64,000 nucleotides of DNA from Polynucleobacter sphagniphilus (lineage in GTDB: Bacteria > Pseudomonadota > Gammaproteobacteria > Burkholderiales > Burkholderiaceae), in contig NZ_MPIY01000001.1 in assembly GCF_001953355.1 (NCBI RefSeq), positions 1-64,000 on the forward strand, in the 5' to 3' direction. Below are positions 24,957 through 33,345 of the stretch, piece by piece. Made by a program: the position numbers and the translations under genes. Under the pieces are notes generated by a model. The model was not told where the DNA came from. It worked only from the letters and a program-made list of their open reading frames with translations, and did not search any database. The stretch's first letter is position 1. Every line of letters begins with the position of its first letter.

Positions 24957-25872
24957 AGCGATAGACCAGAGAGGCAATGAGGCTGTCCTGGTAGGAGTTT
25001 GCCATGATGGGACTGTTGCTGATACCGCTGCCCATGAACTTGCGCTTACCAAAGACATTGAAATACCAATCATCCACAATTGGTACCTCTACCATTAAGC
25101 CAGCTACATAATTCGTTGTGCCAGGCACTGTGTATTGAGAATAGCCCAAAGTTTGCGAGGCTTTAGGGCTTACGCCATAGTAGTAATTAGCATAAGACTG
25201 AGTAAGGTATTCAGCGCCCAGGAGTGGATAGATTTTGATATTTGCAGGTAATTCAAACTCGGCAAAATAAGACAGCTGATAAATTTGTCCTTGTGAGCGA
25301 TTGATATCCTGAAACGCATACATAAAAAACCCACCAATGGGCGTTTCTTGAAAGCTACCAAGTCCAAGTGGCACGGGATCTAATTTTGAAAAAGTGGCGC
25401 CCGTAATAGTAGATTTGCGATTGTAGTTATCCAGGTTCACCTGACCGGCTACCTCAAGATAACCATACCCCATTTTGATTGTTTTAAATCCAAAAGTATC
25501 AATGCGCGCAAAGAAGCGTTCGTAATCAAAAAAGGCATAAGGTAAAGGGTAGGTTTGAGTGCCGGTAGCGCCAATCGACATATTCGAGCTATACACCGCG
25601 ACACCAAGATCACCCACCAGATGATTGGGCAAACCATCTGGCACATCATTGGGTACTTCGTATTGGGCAATGTCAGTTACCGCTACCGAGGGCACACTCG
25701 TGGATGCATTACTCGCGTTATTTTCTGCGGCCAATATTGGTGTGTGTAGTGTTGCAAAAAACAGTACCACACCAAAAGCGCTCGTTATGAACTTTATAAG
25801 CTTTTGCTTTGCACCGATTGATTTGCTAGAGCAAAACAATTGGAACCAACGAAAATAGTTGGGGCAGAGCAT
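24949..25872 (-). CDS. MipA/OmpV-like outer-membrane beta-barrel protein
   Basis: A 307-residue exported protein. The signal region is VVLFFATLHTPILAA (about residues 34-48). It has a MipA-like start of the mature part (HLVGDLGVAVYSSN, TYPLPYAFFDYERFFARI), alternating aromatic/hydrophobic strands, and a C-terminal SLIASLVYRFK close to the aromatic ending required for barrel insertion. MipA proteins were linked to murein-synthesising complexes and to antibiotic or metal sensitivity; the role here is unknown. The N-terminus from the first ATG is long for a signal peptide, so the true start may be a downstream non-ATG codon. Confidence 0.65.
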   Translation of the reverse strand: MLCPNYFRWFQLFCSSKSIGAKQKLIKFITSAFGVVLFFATLHTPILAAENNASNASTSVPSVAVTDIAQYEVPNDVPDGLPNHLVGDLGVAVYSSNMSIGATGTQTYPLPYAFFDYERFFARIDTFGFKTIKMGYGYLEVAGQVNLDNYNRKSTITGATFSKLDPVPLGLGSFQETPIGGFFMYAFQDINRSQGQIYQLSYFAEFELPANIKIYPLLGAEYLTQSYANYYYGVSPKASQTLGYSQYTVPGTTNYVAGLMVEVPIVDDWYFNVFGKRKFMGSGISNSPIMANSYQDSLIASLVYRFK

Positions 25873-25924
25873 GGGGACTATTCTACATAGAATTGCTCAC
25901 CCTCAGGGCACCCTCAATCCCTGC

Positions 25925-26737
25925 TTAGGTGCCTGTCTTTTGGTGCTGCGCAGCAATTACATCGGACACATTCACTTTGAGGGCCTCGCCAACCATGATC
26001 AAGGCGGGCGACTGGGTATCGAACCAATGATCTGCTGCACCGAGTGCTAGTTCTTGCAAAGTACTGGACCAGTGGCGCTCTCGCTGGGTGCTCACTGCCT
26101 CCAGAATATGAACGGGTGTGAGTGGCGAATGATTGGGACTATGGCTAATAAGCTCTTGAGCAATGCGCGCCGCATCTTTGCGGCCCATGTAATACACCAA
26201 GGTGTCGGCTGTGGGGTATTGGATGGGCGAGTGACTTATTTCAAGGTGGGGCTCAGCTGCTTGGGCCAGGGTCACAAAGGCCACGCTGCGAGAGACACCA
26301 CGCAAGGTGAGAGATTGGCCAATTGATGCTGCACCAGCTAAGGCAGCAGTAATGCCTGGAACAATTTCCACAGCAATACCAGCAGTCTGTAAAGCCTGGA
26401 GTTCTTCATCCGCACGCCCAAAGAGCATGGGATCACCCCCTTTGAGTCGCACCACTACCTGGTGCTGTTTGGCGGCATCGACCAGACGCTTATTGATAAA
26501 TTGCTGTGCAGAAGAGAGCTTGCCACAGCGTTTGCCAACCGGTACCTGAATAGCTTGGGGACACAATGCCAACATCTCCGGCTCGACCAAAGCATCATGA
26601 AATACCACATCAGCCTGCGCTAATAATTTGGCCCCCCGCACTGTAATCAGATCAGCAGCGCCCGGGCCAGCGCCTACTAAGTAGACCTTGCCGTAAGCGC
26701 TATTGATCGATGCTGGCTTTTGCATGGACGCTCTCAA
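25925..26737 (-). CDS. cobA: Uroporphyrinogen-III C-methyltransferase (siroheme synthesis)
   Basis: A 270-residue SUMT. It methylates uroporphyrinogen III twice with SAM to precorrin-2, the first step to siroheme. Motifs: YLVGAGPGAADLITVRG (about residue 19), VVFHDALV, VPVGKRCGK (about 71), VVVRLKGGDPMLFGR (about 94) and IVPGITAALAGAA (about 121). It is the methyltransferase only, without the CysG precorrin-2 dehydrogenase/ferrochelatase half; the separate chelatase at 24591-24956 supplies the last step. Its start overlaps the DUF934 stop by four bases in the cysI operon. Confidence 0.9.
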   Translation of the reverse strand: MRASMQKPASINSAYGKVYLVGAGPGAADLITVRGAKLLAQADVVFHDALVEPEMLALCPQAIQVPVGKRCGKLSSAQQFINKRLVDAAKQHQVVVRLKGGDPMLFGRADEELQALQTAGIAVEIVPGITAALAGAASIGQSLTLRGVSRSVAFVTLAQAAEPHLEISHSPIQYPTADTLVYYMGRKDAARIAQELISHSPNHSPLTPVHILEAVSTQRERHWSSTLQELALGAADHWFDTQSPALIMVGEALKVNVSDVIAAQHQKTGT

Positions 26738-27279
26738 AGGCTGAGGGTAGTGCGCTTACCGCGCCAGCTATTTTGCGTAGTCACGCTAAATAGATCAAAC
26801 TGCTTGAGTGCAACATCCTTGTCTTGATCAGAGCGCAAAGCAAAGCTATCAAAACCCACTCGAGCACCTTGTAGTAGTTGATCAATCAGTACATCGCCAA
26901 TAGCACGAATTTCTCCATTCCAAGAGTAGCGCTCGCGCAGCAGCGCCGCAGTACTAAAGCTGCGACCATCTCTAAAAATAGGGAAGTGCGCTGCTACTAG
27001 CGGCCACAGCGTTTTACCTTCTTCAAGCAAATCTGCATGCTTAAGGATGTCATCATCGGCAGCAAACCACACACCAATTTGACCGGCTTGGGCGCGGGCC
27101 AGAATGTCTTGTTCTTTATGGTGTTTTACCCACCACGCAAACGGTACCAAGACTTTACTCGGGCCATGCTCTAAATCCGGAATGCCACCCTCATCTTGAT
27201 CCCAGCTGAGAATCTGCCATTGATTTGGCGCAAAATGGGGCTTGCCATCTTTGGGGAAATGGAGGATTTCGTTCATCAT
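26734..27279 (-). CDS. DUF934 sulfite-reduction accessory protein
   Basis: A 181-residue DUF934 protein. Characteristic stretches are GKTLWPLVAAHFPIFRDGRS (about residue 90) with the family's FP-F-DGRG-S pattern, LLRERYSWNGEIRAIGDVL (about 113) and VGFDSFALRSDQD (about 137). The family is nearly always encoded beside cysI in Beta- and Gammaproteobacteria that lack a standard CysJ, and may serve electron delivery or assembly of sulfite reductase; that role is not proven. It overlaps both neighbours by four bases. Confidence 0.85.
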   Translation of the reverse strand: MMNEILHFPKDGKPHFAPNQWQILSWDQDEGGIPDLEHGPSKVLVPFAWWVKHHKEQDILARAQAGQIGVWFAADDDILKHADLLEEGKTLWPLVAAHFPIFRDGRSFSTAALLRERYSWNGEIRAIGDVLIDQLLQGARVGFDSFALRSDQDKDVALKQFDLFSVTTQNSWRGKRTTLSL

Positions 27280-28991
27280 GCCGCTCCACCAGCAGCTTGC
27301 TCAGAGACTACTTTTTTCTTGGCATGCGAGTAAGCCGCTTCCTTGAATGGCGCGACACCTAAACGACGATAGGCGCTAATGAATGACTCATCCTCATGGC
27401 GTTGGCCCACATAGGTATTAATAATGTTGGTCATGACATCAGGGATTTCATCGGCATAAAAAGAGGGGCCAATGACTTTACCAATCGCAGCATCGTTGCC
27501 TTGCTCGCCACCTAAAGTAATTTGATACCACTCTTCACCGTCTTTATCGACACCGAGTACGCCAATATTGCCAACGTGATGGTGACCACAAGAATTAATA
27601 CACCCAGAAATATTCAGAGTGATCTCCCCTAAGTCATAGAGGTAATCCAAATCATCAAAACGTTCTTGGATGGCTTTAGCAATCGGCAATGATTTGGCAT
27701 TAGCCAATGAACAGAAGTCGCCACCAGGGCAGGCGATGATATCAGTCAATAAACCAATATTGGGCAGAACCAAATTTTGTTTCTTAGCTGCGCGCCAGAG
27801 CTCTACCAATTGCGCTTGCTCTACGTCAGCCAGCACGAGATTTTGTTCGTGGGTTGCGCGTAATTCACCAAAGCTATATTGATCTGCCAAATCTGCAATG
27901 GCATTCATTTGGGCGCTGGTGACATCGCCCGGTGGCACACCATGCGGCTTTAAGGACAGAATGACTGATGCATAGCCGGGAACTTGGTGACTACGTACAT
28001 TGCGCTCCAACCAGCGGCTAAATGCAATCCGCTCATTACCCTCAACTGAACCAATCTGCGCGAGCAACTGTTCAGTACTCAAAGGCAGCAAGGTTTTGTA
28101 TGCGGGCTTGGTAAAGTGCTGGGCTACCCGCTCCCACTCTGCTTGCGTGAAGTTATCATCGCCATCGACGATGTGAGCCCATTCACCTTCTACTTGGCGA
28201 GCAAATTCTTCTGGGCCTAATGCCTTGACCAAAATCTTGATACGCGCTTTGTATAAATTATCGCGACGGCCAAAGCGGTTATAGACCCGCAGTAATGCTG
28301 TGAGATAGCTTGGCAGTAATTGCCATGGCAAGCCTTGCTTGATGAGGGAACCCAGAATAGGGGTGCGCCCCATGCCACCACCTGCATAAATATCAGCCAG
28401 CAATTGACCGGCAGCATCTTTCTTTAATTCAATGCCAACATCGTGGCATAACAAAATAGTGCGATCTTCTTTCGCGCCATTGATGGCGAATTTAAATTTG
28501 CGTGGTAAATGCGCAAACTCAGGATGCAGGGTGGACCATTGACGCAGTAACTCACAAATCGGACGGGGATCGACGTATTCGTCGGCAGCAACCCCAGCAA
28601 AGGCATCGCTAGTAATGTTGCGAATACAGTTGCCAGAAGTTTGTATGGCATGCATCTCCACCTTGGCTAAATCAGCCAAGATATTGGGAGTCCCTTCTAG
28701 CTCCACCCAGTTGTATTGAATGTTTTGGCGGGTAGTGAAATGACCATAACCCCGATCGTATTTATCCGCGATGAGAGCAAGCATGCGTAATTGCTTGGCA
28801 CTTAACAGTCCATAAGGAATAGCCACGCGCAACATATAGGCATGACGTTGGTGATAGAGACCATTTTGCAGGCGCAGTGGTCGAAATTCTTCTTCAGGCA
28901 AGGCACCATTGAGGCGGCGCTCTACTTGGTCTCTGAATTGGGCAACCCGTTGATCTACAAGGGTTTGGTCAATATGGTCGTATTTGTACAT
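27276..28991 (-). CDS. cysI: Assimilatory sulfite (nitrite/sulfite) reductase, haemoprotein subunit
   Basis: A 571-residue siroheme/[4Fe-4S] reductase that makes sulfide from sulfite for cysteine synthesis. Two ferredoxin-like half-domains are seen (GHFTTRQNIQYNWVELE at about 82, and the second from about 330), and the cluster-binding cysteines occur as CPGGDFC and CINSCGHHH (about 418 and 460). Length is normal for the proteobacterial single-chain type. No flavoprotein cysJ is present; instead DUF934 and cobA follow in an overlapping operon. A 28-base inverted repeat at 29044-29071 upstream is a candidate control site. Confidence 0.92.
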   Translation of the reverse strand: MYKYDHIDQTLVDQRVAQFRDQVERRLNGALPEEEFRPLRLQNGLYHQRHAYMLRVAIPYGLLSAKQLRMLALIADKYDRGYGHFTTRQNIQYNWVELEGTPNILADLAKVEMHAIQTSGNCIRNITSDAFAGVAADEYVDPRPICELLRQWSTLHPEFAHLPRKFKFAINGAKEDRTILLCHDVGIELKKDAAGQLLADIYAGGGMGRTPILGSLIKQGLPWQLLPSYLTALLRVYNRFGRRDNLYKARIKILVKALGPEEFARQVEGEWAHIVDGDDNFTQAEWERVAQHFTKPAYKTLLPLSTEQLLAQIGSVEGNERIAFSRWLERNVRSHQVPGYASVILSLKPHGVPPGDVTSAQMNAIADLADQYSFGELRATHEQNLVLADVEQAQLVELWRAAKKQNLVLPNIGLLTDIIACPGGDFCSLANAKSLPIAKAIQERFDDLDYLYDLGEITLNISGCINSCGHHHVGNIGVLGVDKDGEEWYQITLGGEQGNDAAIGKVIGPSFYADEIPDVMTNIINTYVGQRHEDESFISAYRRLGVAPFKEAAYSHAKKKVVSEQAAGGAA

Positions 28992-29043
28992 AGCCCCATA
29001 TTGTCTAGGATTTTGATTATTACTTCAAATACTCAAATATTGG

Positions 29044-29071
29044 CTCTTTATATCTAAATTGGTATAAAGAG
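29044..29071. promoter_or_regulatory. Inverted repeat upstream of the cysI operon
   Basis: Perfect 9-base arms CTCTTTATA (29044-29052) and TATAAAGAG (29063-29071) separated by ten bases, centred about 66 bases upstream of the cysI start. The size and position suit a LysR-type regulator such as CysB, but no consensus can be confirmed by eye. Confidence 0.45.
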
Positions 29072-29134
29072 GGCAGTAAAAATATCATTGTTGTGACTTA
29101 TATCTTGATGGGGTAGCAGTCACTTTTAGGGTTA

Positions 29135-29527
29135 TTAAGTGCTAATTGCCATGTGGGCAATATATCCAGATCTATTTTCGCCTGCTGACTTTGCCTTGGC
29201 GTCCAATCTTGCCAAGACTCTTTTTGGTAAGGAAATATTGACTCTTTCAATGTCATCAGATAGTAAAGCGGGATTTATCTCCACAATCGCCCAGATAAAA
29301 CCCTTGAATTCTTTTTTCTTCTGAAGATCGGTAATTAAGCTAGGTTTGGGTACATCTTTGGCGTTATCAAGCGCTATCTCGATCCAAAGCTCAATGGCTT
29401 CCTTAGCCTTTTCGATGGCCTCATCAATCCCGCCATCAGCAGCGGAAAAACATCCAGGTAGATCGGGGACAACGACACCCCAGGCTGTCTTGGAACTTCC
29501 GGGTTCAATTGCAATTGGATACTTCAT
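29135..29527 (-). CDS. hicB: HicB-type antitoxin
   Basis: A 130-residue HicB protein. The N-terminal HicB fold shows AWGVVVPDLPGCFSAADG (about residues 15-32) and IDEAIEKAKEAIELWIE; the C-terminal part is a ribbon-helix-helix segment, VNISLPKRVLARLDAKAK (about 95-112), followed by GENRSGYIAHMA. It would bind and inhibit HicA and repress the operon. The hicA reading frame directly upstream is frameshifted, so this may now be an orphan antitoxin. Confidence 0.88.
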   Translation of the reverse strand: MKYPIAIEPGSSKTAWGVVVPDLPGCFSAADGGIDEAIEKAKEAIELWIEIALDNAKDVPKPSLITDLQKKKEFKGFIWAIVEINPALLSDDIERVNISLPKRVLARLDAKAKSAGENRSGYIAHMAIST

Positions 29528-29537
29528 AAGTGCCTCT

Positions 29538-29719
29538 TTATTTGACTTGAGCTTGTTTCAGTACTTTTTGAACTAATCCGACTCCTAAATCTTTTTTGGG
29601 GTGTGGTACCACGATGTGCCCAGATTTAAATGAATGATGAAAGATATGGTGAGAACCTTTCGAACCACGCAATGCCCAACCATCTTTTCAAGTACCTTAA
29701 TTAGCTCTTTACTATTCAT
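29538..29719 (-). pseudogene. hicA: HicA-type mRNA interferase toxin, frameshifted
   Basis: About 60 codons immediately upstream of hicB, reading MNSKELIKVLEK from ATG 29719 and then, after a one-base loss within 29684-29688, DGWALRGSKGSHHIFHHSF and HIVVPHPKKDLGVGLVQKVL to TAA at 29540. The double-stranded-RNA-binding-like HicA fold with its catalytic histidine in GSHHIF is complete apart from this shift. The continuation frame has a TGA two codons before DGW, so it cannot start independently. Either the toxin is inactivated or the base was missed in a short homopolymer during sequencing. Confidence 0.75.
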
Positions 29720-29855
29720 CCCTGCATTTTATATACACACTATACACACAAATGAAGAAGGGGTGTTAATTAAGTTAAATTTTTGGGGGGTTATGCAGAT
29801 ACTTCAATTGATTTACTCGGAAATGCTTTCACACATCCATCTTTTGCCTTTTGTC

Positions 29856-30074
29856 CTATTGGGTATTAAAAACTACACCCATCCCAATCCAGAGCAATAC
29901 AAAGGCGAGTAGGGCAGTAGCGCCTATTTTCTTCAGAAAGTAGGGGAGGGTGTCTTGATAAGCCTCATCATTGCGGCCAAAGTACTGATCAAAGCGGCGC
30001 CACACTAAGCGCCCTGCAAATACAGGCAGCAGCATGGCAATGATGCCCATCACAATGGTCGTACTGTCGTTCAT
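29856..30074 (-). CDS. Hypothetical small two-helix membrane protein
   Basis: A 72-residue protein with membrane helices at about 6-22 (IVMGIIAMLLPVFAGRLVW) and 50-68 (GATALLAFVLLWIGMGVVF), with a charged loop between them. Preceded by a GGAGAATGAGATG-like ribosome site on the minus strand. No family recognised. Divergent from the HdeD-like gene. Confidence 0.5.
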   Translation of the reverse strand: MNDSTTIVMGIIAMLLPVFAGRLVWRRFDQYFGRNDEAYQDTLPYFLKKIGATALLAFVLLWIGMGVVFNTQ

Positions 30075-30194
30075 CTCATTCTCCGGTAAGTCTGGCGGAC
30101 TGCATAAAGAGACAGCATACTGGTTTTATTACCTTGTTTTACATCTAGGGCTGATACAGTAGAGGCTCTAACCCTGTTGAAGAAAGAAAGTCAT

Positions 30195-30776
30195 ATGACC
30201 GATTTATCCGTTGCCCAATTAAAAGATATTCGTGCAGCTGTCATGGGTGCTGCTGCTAAAGCACCTGGCTACCTCATTGGCTTAGGCATCCTATTTATTG
30301 TTTTGGGCATGATTGGTGTTGCTGGACAAGTCTTGTTCTCCTTTTTGACTGTCAATGTGTTAGGTGCATTTTTGGTAATTGGCGGCGGTTTGCAATTCGT
30401 GCACGCGATTCAATCTAAAGGATGGAAGAGTGTGGGTATTCAAGTGATCTTGTCTATTCTTTACATTGCTGCTGGACTCTTTACTTGGGTATTTCCAATT
30501 CCGGCATTAGAGGTGATTACCCTCTGGTTAGCTGCCATCTTCTTTATTACCGGCTTTTTACGTTTGGTATCTGCATTTCAGCACCGTCACTTCAATGAGT
30601 GGTTTTGGATGGCTCTCTCTGGCTTGATTTCAATCTTGATGGGTTTCTTGATCATGAATGGCTATCCTGCTTCAAGCCTCTGGTTACCTGGCCTCCTCAT
30701 TGCTATCGAATTACTCTTGCAGGGTTGGTCAATGCTCTTCTTGGGCTTTGCGGCGCGCTCTTTAACTCAGCAATAA
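30195..30776 (+). CDS. HdeD-family membrane protein
   Basis: A 193-residue protein with six membrane helices, matching the HdeD/DUF308 pattern of short helix pairs: YLIGLGILFIVLGMIGVAG, GAFLVIGGGLQFVHAIQS and FFITGFLRLVSAFQHR. HdeD of enteric bacteria is tied to acid resistance; the biochemical role is unknown. I chose ATG 30195, which has a GAAAGAAAG Shine-Dalgarno-like run upstream; a TTG at 30177 would add six charged residues. Confidence 0.75.
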   Translation: MTDLSVAQLKDIRAAVMGAAAKAPGYLIGLGILFIVLGMIGVAGQVLFSFLTVNVLGAFLVIGGGLQFVHAIQSKGWKSVGIQVILSILYIAAGLFTWVFPIPALEVITLWLAAIFFITGFLRLVSAFQHRHFNEWFWMALSGLISILMGFLIMNGYPASSLWLPGLLIAIELLLQGWSMLFLGFAARSLTQQ

Positions 30777-30795
30777 AGAAAGCGCTTATTGCCTT

Positions 30796-30966
30796 ATGAA
30801 GAAAACGGATTTGTATAAGAATCTTGCCTTGAAAACTGCGCAAGAAATGAAGAACGCTGCTAAGTCTCCAAAACTCGGCGCGGTTGCGAAGGCAAAATCC
30901 AAAAAAGAACTCGCCGAGGCCAACCCTTTGTTGGCCTCGTTGATGGGTAAAACAAAATCAAAATAA
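30796..30966 (+). CDS. Small lysine/alanine-rich protein
   Basis: A 56-codon frame (ATG 30796, TAA 30964-30966), 19 bases after the HdeD-like gene. It encodes a very basic, helix-prone peptide (KNLALKTAQEMKNAAKS, then AKSKKELAEANPLLASLMG) without cysteine or membrane segment. Composition suggests nucleic-acid or ribosome association, but no family is recognised. The codon-position pattern looks like real coding sequence and it is the same strand as its neighbour. Confidence 0.5.
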   Translation: MKKTDLYKNLALKTAQEMKNAAKSPKLGAVAKAKSKKELAEANPLLASLMGKTKSK

Positions 30967-31011
30967 ACTGTTGCTGATTCGTTTTATCTAGTGAAATAGG
31001 CGTGAGTAAAA

Positions 31012-33183
31012 ATGCGTAGTCGATATGGTGTTTTTTTACTCACGCTGCCCTCAGCGCTTACTTGGGCACAAGTGGCGCCACCCCCCAATTACGATCAAAA
31101 GTTAAGTGATGTAGTGGTAACTGCGACACGTGCAGGTACGCCACTCGATCAAATGACGCTCAACACCACGATCTTGACTGGGGAGGTGCTTGAGGCAGCG
31201 CCTGACCAAACAATTGATCAAGTCTTAAAAAATGTGCCGGGCGTATTCTTAAACGATGTGCCTTACTATCAAAAGGATCCCACCGGCCAAAGCATCAATG
31301 TGCGTGGTTTAGGTTATGGTCGCACGCTGGTATTAATTGATGGACTGCCTGCCAACGATGCCTTTTATGGCACCGTGCAGTGGAACTTAGTTCCCATGTC
31401 AGCGATTGATTCTGTTGAGTTTGTGCGCGGCGGTGTATCGAGTTTGTATGGTAACTATGGCATGGGCGGCGTCATTAATATCAATACCAAGACACCGCAA
31501 AATAGCTCACAAGATATTGCTGCAAGTTATGGTGCATTTGGCACTGGTAATGTTGCGGTGTCCAAAGATATTGTTGCCTCTGATGCCTATCAAATGCGCT
31601 TATCAGCGGATTACTTTTCTACAGCTGGTTTTCAGAATTACGCGACCATTTTTCCAGCATCGCCAAACAATATTAAAAATGGCATGGGGACCGACTCCGC
31701 AGCCAATTCCAATATTCGCTTAGAGAACTTTTTTAAGCCAACGGCAGATACGAATGCTTTTTTGCGTTTGGGCTATGGCACGATGGCTGATCTAAGTACA
31801 AACTATGCCATTGCGCCTAACCTGATTCAAACGGCTAATTTTGCAGGTGGTACAAATACGCAAATAGATGTAGATAAAAAAACGCAGGTCAATGTGTTTT
31901 ATCAGCAGACTCAGTTCTACAAGCAAAGTGGTTCTACCGCGACATCGGGGGTGGATAGAAATCAGCCCTATATCAATGCCAACTACACCGATCCTTATTC
32001 CACGCTTGGGGCTTCTGCGCAATATACCCAGGATCTTCATGCCGCCGGAATTGATCAATATATTCTGGGGATAGATGCGCGCAATATTACCGCCTCAAAC
32101 ACCACGAATAATCTCAATGCCAATGGCTCAGGTCAGGTGGTTTCGGTGGATTATGCCCAGGGGCAACAAAATTTTTATGGGATATTAGGGCAGCTTAAGT
32201 CTAAGTCTTCAGCTATTCCGCTCGAGGCGACATTGGGCGCGCGCTTAGATTACTGGACCAGTCAAACCCCCACCTTATATAACGCTGGGGCCAATGGCAT
32301 TAATCCGCAATATCAAAACGTAAACAGTCAAAGCAAAACGCAATTGAGTCCTTCTTTAGGGCTGCTCTATCAAGCTACTAGCGATTTAGATTTGCGGGCG
32401 GCAGCATATCAAGCCTTTCATGCGCCGAGCATGAACAACACACTGCGCAGCTATGGTTCGCAAACCAGCTGGAATTTTGCTAATCCCAATTTGACTCCAG
32501 AAACCATGACTGGATTTGAGTTGGGTTCCGACTACCGCTGGGGTGCTGGTTTTGCCCAGATCACTACTTTTAATAATTACGTCCAAAATGCGGTAGCCAG
32601 CTATGCCTTAAATGCCAATAACGCCGGTGATGTTGCTTTGGCGCAATCGCTTTGTAATGCCACAGGTAATCCACTAACAGGGGTGGGAAACGTGGGTATT
32701 TGTAATTCCAAATCGGTTAATTACTTTACCAATCGCCAGGACTTATTAAGTCAGGGGGTGGAGTTTCAGTATCACCAAGATCTAGATGTGCATTGGGCGG
32801 TCGATAGTGGCTATACCTATACCAACACCCGCCTGACTTGGAATGCAACCAGCGATCCAACGGGCAGTCAGCTTGGGGGTGTACCGCGCAATATGTTTAA
32901 TTCTGGAGTGACGTATTACCCTGCGCCATCAGCCAGCCTGTCTGCAACCATGCATTATGTGGGGAACTCATGGATGGATACCGCCCACCTCTATCCAGTA
33001 CCGGCCTACGCCATTATTGGTTTGCGGGCTAATTATCAAGTCACGCAGAATGCCTCAGTCTTTGCTTCTGTTGTGAACTTACTCAATCGCCAATACATTA
33101 CCTTCAATCAAGCCACCTCGAGTAGCTCCTACCAGGCTGGAATGCCGCAGGCCATTAGTGTTGGGGCGCGAGTGAGCTTTTAG
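31012..33183 (+). CDS. TonB-dependent outer-membrane receptor
   Basis: A 723-residue receptor. A signal peptide (cleavage probably after LTWAQ) is followed by a TonB-box-like DVVVTATRAG (about residue 33), the plug domain (IDQVLKNVPGVFLND, SINVRGLGYGRTLVLIDGLP, EFVRGGVSSLYGNYGMGGVIN) and a 22-strand barrel ending in SVGARVSF. It imports a scarce nutrient such as a siderophore or cobalamin, energised by TonB. The substrate is not deducible; the plug resembles vitamin B12/catecholate-type receptors. No periplasmic binding protein or permease lies next to it. Confidence 0.85.
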   Translation: MRSRYGVFLLTLPSALTWAQVAPPPNYDQKLSDVVVTATRAGTPLDQMTLNTTILTGEVLEAAPDQTIDQVLKNVPGVFLNDVPYYQKDPTGQSINVRGLGYGRTLVLIDGLPANDAFYGTVQWNLVPMSAIDSVEFVRGGVSSLYGNYGMGGVININTKTPQNSSQDIAASYGAFGTGNVAVSKDIVASDAYQMRLSADYFSTAGFQNYATIFPASPNNIKNGMGTDSAANSNIRLENFFKPTADTNAFLRLGYGTMADLSTNYAIAPNLIQTANFAGGTNTQIDVDKKTQVNVFYQQTQFYKQSGSTATSGVDRNQPYINANYTDPYSTLGASAQYTQDLHAAGIDQYILGIDARNITASNTTNNLNANGSGQVVSVDYAQGQQNFYGILGQLKSKSSAIPLEATLGARLDYWTSQTPTLYNAGANGINPQYQNVNSQSKTQLSPSLGLLYQATSDLDLRAAAYQAFHAPSMNNTLRSYGSQTSWNFANPNLTPETMTGFELGSDYRWGAGFAQITTFNNYVQNAVASYALNANNAGDVALAQSLCNATGNPLTGVGNVGICNSKSVNYFTNRQDLLSQGVEFQYHQDLDVHWAVDSGYTYTNTRLTWNATSDPTGSQLGGVPRNMFNSGVTYYPAPSASLSATMHYVGNSWMDTAHLYPVPAYAIIGLRANYQVTQNASVFASVVNLLNRQYITFNQATSSSSYQAGMPQAISVGARVSF

Positions 33184-33345
33184 GGTGCTCGGGCTTGGGT
33201 ATTTATTGTGCACCGCGGTAGAGGCGATCTCAAGCCAAGCCTTTTTCACAAAATTAATAAAAATGCTTTAGGATTGCGTTAGAAATTTGAATTGCATCAA
33301 AATGCAAGATCAATCATTTAAAACCAAAATATTTGGAGACCTTTT

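Noticed and set aside
29634..29912. A 92-codon plus-strand frame next to hicA.
   Set aside because: It runs antisense through the hicA remnant and the end of the next minus-strand gene, with no ribosome site or family; the hicA reading is well supported.
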